Positions 27,301 through 37,240 of a stretch of DNA of 64,000 nucleotides are shown one piece after another; position 1 is the stretch's first letter, and every line of letters starts with the position of its first letter. The translations under genes and the position numbers were made by a program. The notes below the pieces were generated by a model. The model was given only the letters and a program-made list of their open reading frames with translations. It ran no database searches and had not been told where the DNA came from. The stretch comes from Hydractinia symbiolongicarpus. Taxonomy: Eukaryota; Cnidaria; Hydrozoa; Anthoathecata; Hydractiniidae. Location of the stretch: positions 124,001 through 188,000 of the forward strand of contig NC_079877.1 in NCBI RefSeq assembly GCF_029227915.1, in the 5' to 3' direction.

Positions 27301-28379
27301 AGGTTGATGTTAGATATCCACATAATCTTCATGACACACATAACGATCTTCCTTTCATGCCTGAGAGGAAGGTTATAAATGGTGTCGAGAAGCTGACACC
27401 GTGTCTTTCGGACAAGAGGAACTATGTGATTCATATCCGTGCGCTTGCTCAAGCTTTGAATCACGGTCTTGTTCTGGATAAGGTTCATAGGGTACTGAGG
27501 TTTGATCAGAGCGCATGGTTGAAACCTTACATCGACTTCAATACACAGCTGCGCACGGAATCGAAGAATGACTTTGAAAAGGATTTCTTCAAGCTGATGA
27601 ACAATTCTGTCTTTGGGAAGACAATGGAGAATCAGCGAAGACAGAAGGATATACGTTTGGCCACCAACCAAAAGAATTATGAGAAAATGGTGATGAAGCC
27701 AAACTTCAGGGGTGCAATCCGTTTCTCGGAAACACTGATGGGGATAGAGATGTCCAAGATCAAGATCAAAATGAACAAACCGATCTACCTTGGCCCCACA
27801 ATCCTCCATCTATCCAAGATGGTTATGTATGAGTTCCACCATGATTACATGAGACCGAAATATGGTGATGATGTGAAGCTTTGCTACATGGATACGGATT
27901 CATTCGTTTACCACATAAAAACAGACGACTTCTACAAAGATATCCCGAACGATGTGTCTGCGAGATTTGACACATCTGGGTATGATAAGGAAGATGGTAG
28001 ACCTCTACCATTAGGTTTGAATAAAAAGATCATTGGGCTGATGAAGGACGAGTTGGGTGGTAAGGTGATGACTGAGTTCATCGCCCTAAGAGCTAAGACA
28101 TACGCATACAAACAGCTATGTGGTGGGGAGGGTAAGAGATGTAAGGGGGTGAAGAAATGCGTGGTAAGGGAGACCATAGGTTTCGATGACTATAAGAGAT
28201 GCCTGTTTGAGGGTGAGAACATTTACAGAACCCAAATGACCTTTCGATCGATTAAGCATGATGTTCACACGGTGAAAACAAACAAACTCGCGCTCAATGC
28301 TGATGATGATAAACGCATAATTTTGGAAGATAGTATTACCACACTGGCGAGAGGCCATTATAGACACTATAAATTATAA
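24321..28379 (+). CDS. POLB: Protein-primed family-B DNA polymerase (Polinton PolB)
   Basis: The 1352-residue protein starts at ATG 24321. Order of parts: SAP/Rho_N-like helices (residues 1-37); Pro/Arg-rich repeat linker (about 45-140); basic region; a module with C371 (ECFKWA) and H466 (RHYIAVKNLS); a C2HC zinc-finger-like motif C491, C494, H507, C511; exonuclease motif I D546/E548 (YADFEAF); a zinc/HNH-like motif (C637, C640, then D653-H654-C655-H656, H666, C669, N670), similar in pattern to endonuclease VII; Exo II N685/D690 (NLSGYDAHLF); polymerase motif A at D948 (DANNLYGWAM), motif B at 1091-1100 (KLMNNSVFGK) and motif C YMDTDS with D1191/D1193. All catalytic positions are intact. It replicates the element, presumably primed by a terminal protein. 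The last codons overlap the right TIR. Confidence 0.97.
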   Translation: MTSRNTFAELRKLAKERGLHGYAKLRKAEIIELLGPTTVSAPVRPVPMPRPSRPVPVSRPRPRPRPRPAPRPVSRPIPAPRYTGPPRLYSPLPTSRPTIHVPPTSIKSLGSFLGSDGSVPIPTPRPRPRPFISGSDMDIFEQEEMAKTRPIVKSKLIEWRDWLTKHVPKAIKDKTTKAFKTMKDKIMGLYKKGSGEEEVEEVKEENPYTPIEEAFDRSYKRFKINSDGKKRNVKVFLKQLKPIVKRLMKEVLRQKKSLKTQATLWVKWVKEDTGSTDAPHVYVDKAFNSYMEVLHSNDDISNVFDRIRNKIIEQIENPALPASGFTIDKILHMHVDFHKLKLTRGSSYLPLPKNFSGKRSVINPHNEDEECFKWAVIAALNHDKIDNHPERISNLKKFEDKCNWGGLTFPMALNKIDLFERRNPDIAVHVLAKDDIEGVYMCRKSKHLDRDETVVLFLLCEGDKRHYIAVKNLSGVLSMANSKHEHKEHYCLNCLSGFPSERKRDEHFEYCKNNDAVNIQLPKEGSTLTFTHGQYQLKAPFIMYADFEAFTKPEEIECGSSTEKVGKHIPTGFCCYSKYAHGEVLDPLKLYRGDDCVPRFVDHVVSEAKRLYNMFPQLGMQDLTDEELDGYENSIKCHICMREFGDDDIKVRDHCHFTGKFRGSAHMECNLRYKVPNYIPVVFHNLSGYDAHLFIKELAKKYGEGGMSVIAENKEKYISFSTDVKVGEYTNKNGETKDKKIKLRFIDSFRFMSRGLGSLADNLSDDQCKNLRKFFNDEQFNIMRRKGVYPYEYVDSFDRFNETRLPSKDDFYSKLNMNGISDADYAHAQKVWGDMKVENMGVYHDIYLKTDVLLLSDVFETFRETCLRNYKLDPAHFYTAPGLAWQACLKKTDVELDLLSDMDMLLFVEMGIRGGLCQAVHRHAKANNPYMGDMYNTSEDTTYLQYLDANNLYGWAMIQKMPTGGFEWDDSGKFTPELISELAVENGEKGYMLEVDVRYPHNLHDTHNDLPFMPERKVINGVEKLTPCLSDKRNYVIHIRALAQALNHGLVLDKVHRVLRFDQSAWLKPYIDFNTQLRTESKNDFEKDFFKLMNNSVFGKTMENQRRQKDIRLATNQKNYEKMVMKPNFRGAIRFSETLMGIEMSKIKIKMNKPIYLGPTILHLSKMVMYEFHHDYMRPKYGDDVKLCYMDTDSFVYHIKTDDFYKDIPNDVSARFDTSGYDKEDGRPLPLGLNKKIIGLMKDELGGKVMTEFIALRAKTYAYKQLCGGEGKRCKGVKKCVVRETIGFDDYKRCLFEGENIYRTQMTFRSIKHDVHTVKTNKLALNADDDKRIILEDSITTLARGHYRHYKL

Positions 28380-28592
28380 GGCACGACAGATGAGGGTGGG
28401 GAGGGACCCATGGGGAGGGGAGGGAGGGGACACGGCGGGGGTTGGGGGGTTGGGGCGGATCCGGACATTCGTAGGTGCTAACGGATTTTATAGACTCTTC
28501 TATCGTTGATTTGACGTGGATGGCCTATAATTTGACGTGGAATGGTAAAGTGCCAACGGGGTCTGTCCTAACATCGGCATTTTCCTATCTCT
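28364..28592. repeat. Right terminal inverted repeat
   Basis: Read inward from 28592 as its reverse complement, it matches the left TIR: AGAGATAGGAAAATGCCGAT, one 75-bp-type unit, a G/C-rich tract and ATCTGTCGTGCC, ending with the polymerase stop region. The plus strand of 28394-28457 is strongly G-rich, with many runs of three to six G. Differences from the left copy are scattered substitutions plus the missing tandem units. No gene other than the polymerase tail lies here. Confidence 0.93.
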
Positions 28593-28598
28593 AACGAA
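28593..28598. repeat. Target-site duplication, right copy (AACGAA)
   Basis: AACGAA directly follows the CT end of the element, and the satellite monomer then resumes in phase (AACCCGCG). It matches 11321-11326. Confidence 0.88.
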
Positions 28599-31500
28599 AA
28601 CCCGCGATTTCCCGTAAATCCCGTGCTTGGCTCGTATAGTCGAGTATATACAAAGAAAGTACCCTGTGAGTAAACGCATTTCCAGAACGATTTTTTAAAT
28701 TATCTTTTCACAACTAAAACGCATGAGACTTGTAGTTTTCAAAAATGTTTTCATTTTTGATGAGACGCAAAATAAAAGAAGTTTAATCGCCGGAAAAACG
28801 AAAACCCGCGAATTCCCGCAAATCCCGGACTCGGGCCGTATAGTCAAAAGTATACAAAGAAAATACCCAGGGAGTAAACTCATTTCCCGAACGATTTTTT
28901 AAATTATTTTTTCACCACTAAAACGCATGAGACTTGTAGTTTTCAGGAATGTTTTCACTTTTGATGAGACGCTTAATGAAAGAAGTTTAATCGTCGGCAA
29001 ACGAAAACCCGCGATTTCCCGTAAAGCCCGGGCTTGGCCCGTATAGTCGAATGTATACAAAGAAAGTACCCTGTGAGTAAACTCATTTCCCGAACGATTT
29101 TTTAAATTATTTTTTCACCACTAAAACGTATGAGACTTGTAGTTTTCAAAAATGTTTTCATTTTTGATGAGACGCTGAATAAAAAAAGTTTAATCGCCGG
29201 TAAACGAAAACCCGCGAATTCCCGTAAATCCCGGACTCGGCCCGTATAGTCAAAAGTATACAAAGGAAATACCCAGGGAGTAAACTCATTTCCCGAACGA
29301 TTTTTTAACTTATTTTTTCACCAATTAAACGTATGAGAACTGTAGTTTTCAAGAATGTTTTCATTTTTGATGAGACGCTGAATAAAAGAAGTTTAATCGC
29401 CGGCAAACGAAAATCCGCGAATTCCCGTAAATCCCGGACTTGGCCGTACAGTTGAATGTATACAAAGAAAGTACCCTGTGAGTAAACTCATTTCCCGAAC
29501 GATTTCTTAAACTATTTTTCACCACTAAAACGCATGAGACTTGTAGTTTTCAAAAATGTTTTCATTTTTGATGAGACGCTGAATAAAAGAAGTTTAATCG
29601 CCGGCAAACGAAAACCCGCGAGTTCCCGTAAATCCGACACTCGGCCCGTACAGTCAAAAGTATAAAAGGAAAATACCCAGGGAGTAAACTCATATCCCGA
29701 ACGATTTTTTAAATTATTTTTTCACCACTAAAACGCATGAGACTTGTAGTTTTCAAAAATGTTTTCATTTTTGATGAGACGCTGAATAAAAGAAGTTTAA
29801 TCGCCGGTAAACGAAAACCCGCGAATTCCCGTAAATCCCGGACTCGGCCCGTATAGTCAAAAGTATACAAAGGAAATACCCAGGGAGTAAACTCATTTCC
29901 CGAACGATTTTTTAACTTATTTTTTCACCAATTAAACGTATGAGAACTGTAGTTTTCAAGAATGTTTTCATTTTTGATGAGACGCTGAATAAAAGAAGTT
30001 TAATCGCCGGCAAACGAAAACCCGCGAATTCCCGTAAATCCCGGACTTGGCCGTATAGTTGAATGTATACAAAGAAAGTACCCTGTGAGTAAACTCATTT
30101 CCCGAACGATTTTTTAAACTATTTTTTCACCACTAAAACGCATGAGACTTGTAGTTTTCAAAAATGTTTTCATTTTTGATGAGACGCTGAATAAAAGAAG
30201 TTTAATCGCCAACAAACGAAAACCCGCGAATTCCCGTAAATCCGAGACTCGGCCCGTACAGTCAAAAGTATACAAGGAAAATACCCAGGGAGTAAACTCA
30301 TTTCCCGAACGATTTTTTAAATTATTTTTTCACCACTAAAACGCATGAGACTTGTAGTTTTCAGGAATGTTTTCATTTTTGATGAGACGCTTATTGAAAG
30401 AAGTTTAATCGTCGGCAAACGAATACCCGCGATTTCCCGTTAATCCCGGGCTTGGCCCGTATAGTCGAATGTATACAAAGAAAGTAACCTGTGAGTAAAC
30501 TCATTTCCCGAACGATTTTTTAAATTATTTTCTCACCACTAAAATGTATGAGACTTGTAGTTTTCAAAAATGTTTTCATTTTTGATGAGACGCTGAATAA
30601 AAAAAGTTTAATCGCCGGCAAACGAAAACCCGCGAATTCTCGTAAATCCCGGACTCGGCCCGTATAGTCAAAAGTATACAAAGGAAATACCCAGGGAGTA
30701 AACTCATTTCCCAAACGATTTTTTAACTCATTTTTTCACCAATTAAACGTATGAGAACTGTAGTTTTCAAGAATGTTTTCATTTTTGATGAGACGCTGAA
30801 TAAAAGAAGTTTAATCGCCGGCAAACGAAAACCCGCGAATTCCCGTAAATCGCGGACTTGGCCGTATAGTCGAATGTATACAAAGAAAGTACCCTGTGAG
30901 TAAACTCATTTCCCGAACGATTTTTTAAACTATTTTTTCACCAATAAAACGCATGAGACTTGTAGTTTTCAAAAATGTTTTCATTTTTGATGAGACGCTG
31001 AATAAAAGAAGTTTAATCGCCGGCAAACGAAAACTCGCGATTTCCCGTAAATCCCGTGCTTGGCTCGTATAGTCGAGTATATACAAAGAAAGTACCCTGT
31101 GAGTAAACTCATTTCCAGAACGATTTTTTAACTTATTTTTTCACCAATTAAACGTATGAGAACTTTAGTTTTCAAGAATGTTTTCATTTTTGATGAGACG
31201 CTGAATAAAAGAACTTTAATCGCCGGCAAACGAAAACCCGCGATTTCCCGTAAATCCCGTGCTTGGCTCGTATAGTCGAGTATATACAAAGAAAGTACCC
31301 TGTGAGTAAAATCATTTCCAGAACGATTTTTTAAATTATTTTTTTACCACTAAAACGCATGAGAATTGCAGTTTTCAAAAATGTTTTCATTTTTGATAAG
31401 ACGCGGAATAAAAGAAGTTTAATCGCCGGCAAACGAAAACCCGCGATTTCCCGTAAATCCCGGGCTTGGCCCGTATAGTCGAATGTATACAAAGAAAGTA

Positions 31501-32339
31501 CCCTGTGAGTAAACTCATTTCCCGAACAATTTTTTAAATTATTTTTTCACCACTAAAACGCATGAGACTTGTAGTTTTCAAAAATGTTTTCATTTTTGAT
31601 GAGACGCTGAATAAAAGAAGTTTAATCGCCGGCAAACGAAAACCCGCGAATTCCAGTAAATTCCGGGCTTAGCCTGTATAGTCGAATGTATACAAAGAAA
31701 ATACCCAGGGAGTAAACTCATTTTCCGAACGATTTTTTAAATTATTTTTTCACCACTAAAACGCATGAGACTTGTAGTTTTCAGGAATGTTTTCATTTTT
31801 GATGAGACGCTGAATAAAAGAAGTTTAATCGCCGGCAAACGAAAACCCGCGATTTCCCGTAAAGCCCGGGCTTGGCCCGTATAGTCGAATGTATACAAAG
31901 AAAGTACCCTGTGAGTAAACTCATTTCCCGAACGATATTTTAAATTATTTTTTCACCACTAAAACGTATGAGACTTGTAGTTTTCAAAAATGTTTTCATT
32001 TTTGATGAGACGCTGAATAAAAAAAGTTTAATCGCCGGCAAACGAAAACCCGCGAATTCCCGTAAATCCCGGACTCGGCTCGTATAGTCAAAAGTATACA
32101 AAGGAAATACCCAGGGAGTAAACTCATTTCCCGAACGATTTTTTAACTTATTTTTTCACCAATTAAACGTATGAGAACTTTAGTTTTCAAGAATGTTTTC
32201 ATTTTTGATGAGACGCTGAATAAAAGAAGTTTAATCGCCGGCAAACGAAAACCCGCGATTTCCTGTAAATCCCGTGCTTGGCTCGTATAGTCGAGTATAT
32301 ACAAAGAAAGTACCCTGTGAGTAAATCATTTCCAGAACG

Positions 32340-35300
32340 ATTTTTTAAATTATTTTTTCACCACTAAAACGCATGAGAATTGCAGTTTTCAAAAATGTTT
32401 TCATTTTTGATGAGACGCGGAATAAAAGAAGTTTAATCACCGGCAAACGAAAACCCGCGATTTCCCGTAAAACCCGGGCTTGGCCCGTATAGTCGAATGT
32501 ATACAAAGAAAGTACCCTGTGAGTAAACCTATTTCCCGAACAATTTTTTAAATTATTTTTTCACCACTAAAACGCATGAGACTTGTAGTTTTCAAAAATG
32601 TTTTCATTTTTCATGAGACCCTGAATAAAAGAAGTTTAATCGCCGGCAAACGAAAACCCGCGAATTCCCGTAAATCCCGGACTCGGCCCGTACAGTCAAA
32701 AGTATACAAAGAAAATACACAGGGAGTAAACTCATTTCCCGAACGATTTTTTAAATTATTTTTTCACCACTAAAACGCATGAGACTTGTAGTTTTCAGGA
32801 AAGTTTTCATTTTAGATGAGACGCTGAATAAAAGAAGTTTAATCGCCGGCAAACGAAAACCCGCGTTTTCCAGTAAATTCCGGGCTTAGCCTGTATAGTC
32901 GAATGTATACAAAGAAAATACCCTGTGAGTAAACTCATTTCCCGAACGATTTTTTAAATTATTTTTTCACCACTAAAACGCATGAGACTTGCAGTTTTCA
33001 AAAATGTTTTCATTTTTGATGAGACGCTGAATAAAAGAAGTTTAATCGCCGGCAAACGAAAACCCGCGAATTCCCGTAAATCCCGGACTCGGCCCGTACA
33101 GTCAAAAGTGTACAAGGAAAATACCCAGGGAGTAAACTCATTTCCCGAACGATTTTTTAAATTATTTTTTCACCACTTAAACGTATGAGACTTGTAGTTT
33201 TCTAAAATGTTTTCATTTTTGATGAGAAGCTAAGTAAAAGAAGTTTAATCGCCGGCAAACGAAAACCCGTGAATTCCCGTAAATCCCGTGCTTGGCACGT
33301 ATAGTCGAGTATATACAAAGAAAGTACCCTGTGAGTAAACTCATTTCCAGAACGATTTTTTAAATTATCTTTTCACCACTAAAACGCATGAGACTTGTAG
33401 TTTTCAAAAATGTTTTCATTTTTGATGAGACGCGGAATAAAAGAAGTTTAATCGCCGGCAAACGAAAACCCGCGATTTCCCGTAAATCCCGTGCTTGGCC
33501 CGTATAGTCGAGTATATACAAAGAAAGTACCCTGTGAGTAAACTCATTTCCAGAACGATTTTTTAAATTATCTTTTCACCACTAAAACGTATGAGACTTG
33601 TAGTTTTCAAAAATGTTTTCATTTTTGATGAGACGCTGAATAAAAGAAATTTAATCGCCGGCAAACGAAAACCCGCGAATTCCCGTAAATCCCGGACTCG
33701 GCCCGTATAGTCAAAAGTATACAAAGAAAGTACCCAGGGAGTAAATTCATTTCCCGAACGATTTTTTAAATTATTTTTTCACCACTAAAACGCATGAGAC
33801 TTGTAGTTTTCAGGAATGCTTTCATTTTTGATGAGACGCTGAATAAAAGAAGTTTAATCGCCGGCAAACGAAAACCCGCGATTTCCCGTAAATCCCGTGC
33901 TTGGCTCGTATAGTCGAGTATATACAAAGAAAGTACCCTGTGAGTAAACTCATTTCCAGAACGATTTTTTAAATTATCTTTTCACCACTAAAACGCATGA
34001 GACTTGTAGTTTTCAAAAATGTTTTCATTTTTGATGAGACGCGGAATAAAAAAATTTTAATCGCCGGAAAAACGAAAACCCGCGATTTCCCGTAAATCCC
34101 GTGCTTGGCTCGTATAGTCGAGTATATACAAATAAAGTACCCTGTGAAAAAAATCATTTCCAGAACGATTTTTTAAATTATTTTTTCACCACTAAAACGC
34201 ATGAGACTTGCAGTTTTCAAAAATGTTTTCATTTTTGATGAGACGCTGAATAAAAGAAGTTTATTCGCCGGCAAACGAAAACCCGCGAATTCCCGTAAAT
34301 CCCGCACTCGGCCCGTACATTCAAAAGTATACAAAGAAAATACCCAGGGAGTAAACTCATTTCCCGAACGATTTTTTAAATTATTTTTTCACCACTAATA
34401 CGCGTGAGACTTGTAGTTTTCAGGAATGTTTTCATTTTTGATGAGAAGCTGAATAAAAGAAGTTTAATCGCCGGCAAACGAAAACCCGCGATTTCCCGTA
34501 AAGCCCGGGCTTGGCCCGTATAGTCGAATGTATACAAAGAAAGTACCCTGTGAGTAAACTCATTTCCCGAACGATATTTTAAATTATTTTTTCACCACTA
34601 AAACGTATGAGACTTGTAGTTTTCAAAAATGTTTTCATTTTTGATGAGACGCTGAATAAAAGAAGTTTAATCGCCGGCAAACGAAAACCCGCGATTTCCT
34701 GTAAATCCCGTGCTTGGCTCGTATAGTCGAGTATATACAAAGAAAGTACCCTGTGAGTAAATCATTTCCAGAACGATTTTTTAAATTATTTTTTCACCAC
34801 TAAAACGCATGAGAATTGCAGTTTTCAAAAATGTTTTCATTTTTGATGAGACGCGGAATAAAAGAAGTTTAATCACCGGCAAACGAAAACCCGCGATTTC
34901 CCGTAAAACCCGGGCTTGGCCCGTATAGTCGAATGTATACAAAGAAAGTACCCTGTGAGTAAACCTATTTCCCGAACAATTTTTTAAATTATTTTTTCAC
35001 CACTAAAACGCATGAGACTTGTAGTTTTCAAAAATGTTTTCATTTTTCATGAGACCCTGAATAAAAGAAGTTTAATCGCCGGCAAACGAAAACCCGCGAA
35101 TTCCCGTAAATCCCGGACTCGGCCCGTACAGTCAAAAGTATACAAAGAAAATACACAGGGAGTAAACTCATTTCCCGAACGATTTTTTAAATTATTTTTT
35201 CACCACTAAAACGCATGAGACTTGTAGTTTTCAGGAAAGTTTTCATTTTAGATGAGACGCTGAATAAAAGAAGTTTAATCGCCGGCAAACGAAAACCCGC

Positions 35301-37240
35301 GTTTTCCAGTAAATTCCGGGCTTAGCCTGTATAGTCGAATGTATACAAAGAAAATACCCTGTGAGTAAACTCATTTCCCGAACGATTTTTTAAATTATTT
35401 TTTCACCACTAAAACGCATGAGACTTGCAGTTTTCAAAAATGTTTTCATTTTTGATGAGACGCTGAATAAAAGAAGTTTAATCGCCGGCAAACGAAAACC
35501 CGCGAATTCCCGTAAATCCCGGACTCGGCCCGTACAGTCAAAAGTGTACAAGGAAAATACCCAGGGAGTAAACTCATTTCCCGAACGATTTTTTAAATTA
35601 TTTTTTCACCACTTAAACGTATGAGACTTGTAGTTTTCTAAAATGTTTTCATTTTTGATGAGAAGCTAAGTAAAAGAAGTTTAATCGCCGGCAAACGAAA
35701 ACCCGTGAATTCCCGTAAATCCCGTGCTTGGCACGTATAGTCGAGTATATACAAAGAAAGTACCCTGTGAGTAAACTCATTTCCAGAACGATTTTTTAAA
35801 TTATCTTTTCACCACTAAAACGTATGAGACTTGTAGTTTTCAAAAATGTTTTCATTTTTGATGAGACGCTGAATAAAAGAAATTTAATCGCCGGCAAACG
35901 AAAACCCGCGAATTCCCGTAAATCCCGGACTCGGCCCGTATAGTCAAAAGTATACAAAGAAAGTACCCAGGGAGTAAATTCATTTCCCGAACGATTTTTT
36001 AAATTATTTTTTCACCACTAAAACGCATGAGACTTGTAGTTTTCAGGAATGCTTTCATTTTTGATGAGACGCTGAATAAAAGAAGTTTAATCGCCGGCAA
36101 ACGAAAACCCGCGATTTCCCGTAAATCCCGTGCTTGGCTCGTATAGTCGAGTATATACAAAGAAAGTACCCTGTGAGTAAACTCATTTCCCGAACGATTT
36201 TTTAAATTATTTTTTCACCACTTAAACGTATGAGACTTGTAGTTTTCTAAAATGTTTTCATTTTTGATGAGAAGCTAAGTAAAAGAAGTTTAATCGCCGG
36301 CAAACGAAAACCCGTGAATTCCCGTAAATCCCGTGCTTGGCACGTATAGTCGAGTATATACAAAGAAAGTACCCTGTGAGTAAACTCATTTCCAGAACGA
36401 TTTTTTAAATTATCTTTTCACCACTAAAACGTATGAGACTTGTAGTTTTCAAAAATGTTTTCATTTTTGATGAGACGCTGAATAAAAGAAATTTAATCGC
36501 CGTCAAACGAAAACCCGCGAATTCCCGTAAATCCCGGACTCGGCCCGTATAGTCAAAAGTATACAAAGAAAGTACCCAGGGAGTAAATTCATTTCCCGAG
36601 CGATTTTTTAAATTATTTTTTCACCACTAAAACGCATGAGACTTGTAGTTTTCAGGAATGCTTTCATTTTTGATGAGACGCTGAATAAAAGAAGTTTAAT
36701 CGCCGGCAAACGAAAACCCGCGATTTCCCGTAAATCCCGTGCTTGGCTCGTATAGTCGAGTATATACAAAGAAAGTACCCTGTGAGTAAACTCATTTCCA
36801 GAACGATTTTTTAAATTATCTTTTCACCACTAAAACGCATGAGACTTGTAGTTTTCAAAAATGTTTTCATTTTTGATGAGACGCGGAATAAAAAAATTTT
36901 AATCGCCGGAAAAACGAAAACCCGCGATTTCCCGTAAATCCCGTGCTTGGCTCGTATAGTCGAGTATATACAAATAAAGTACCCTGTGAAAAAAATCATT
37001 TCCAGAACGATTTTTTAAATTATTTTTTCACCACTAAAACGCATGAGACTTGCAGTTTTCAAAAATGTTTTCATTTTTGATGAGACGCTGAATAAAAGAA
37101 GTTTATTCGCCGGCAAACGAAAACCCGCGAATTCCCGTAAATCCCGCACTCGGCCCGTACATTCAAAAGTATACAAAGAAAATACCCAGGGAGTAAACTC
37201 ATTTCCCGAACGATTTTTTAAATTATTTTTTCACCACTAA
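32340..37240. repeat. 2,436/2,842-bp tandem duplication in satellite
   Basis: 32576 and 32982 recur at 35012 and 35418 (offset 2436, 12 monomers), while 33969 and 34201 recur at 36811 and 37043 (offset 2842, 14 monomers). The 406-bp change in offset is two monomers gained within the second copy, where a short run starting TTAAACGTATGAGACTTG near 35612 is repeated near 36220. Confidence 0.82.

Larger units (their letters stand above)
11326..28592. mobile_element. Maverick/Polinton element, complete with TIRs
   Basis: A 17.27-kb element begins AGAGATAGG and ends CCTATCTCT, with a short target-site duplication in satellite DNA. It carries the diagnostic Polinton set: family-B DNA polymerase, DD35E integrase, A32-like packaging ATPase and major capsid protein, plus about fifteen smaller genes. 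Length, gene content and TIRs are typical of the group. All major ORFs are intact and the target duplication shows no decay, so the insertion looks recent and possibly still functional. The expected adenain-like protease is not visible. Element genes are compactly spaced; satellite continues in phase on both sides. Confidence 0.96.

Noticed and set aside
11326-28592. tRNA or rRNA genes in the element or flanks
   Set aside because: No cloverleaf, internal promoter boxes or conserved rRNA sequence were recognised.
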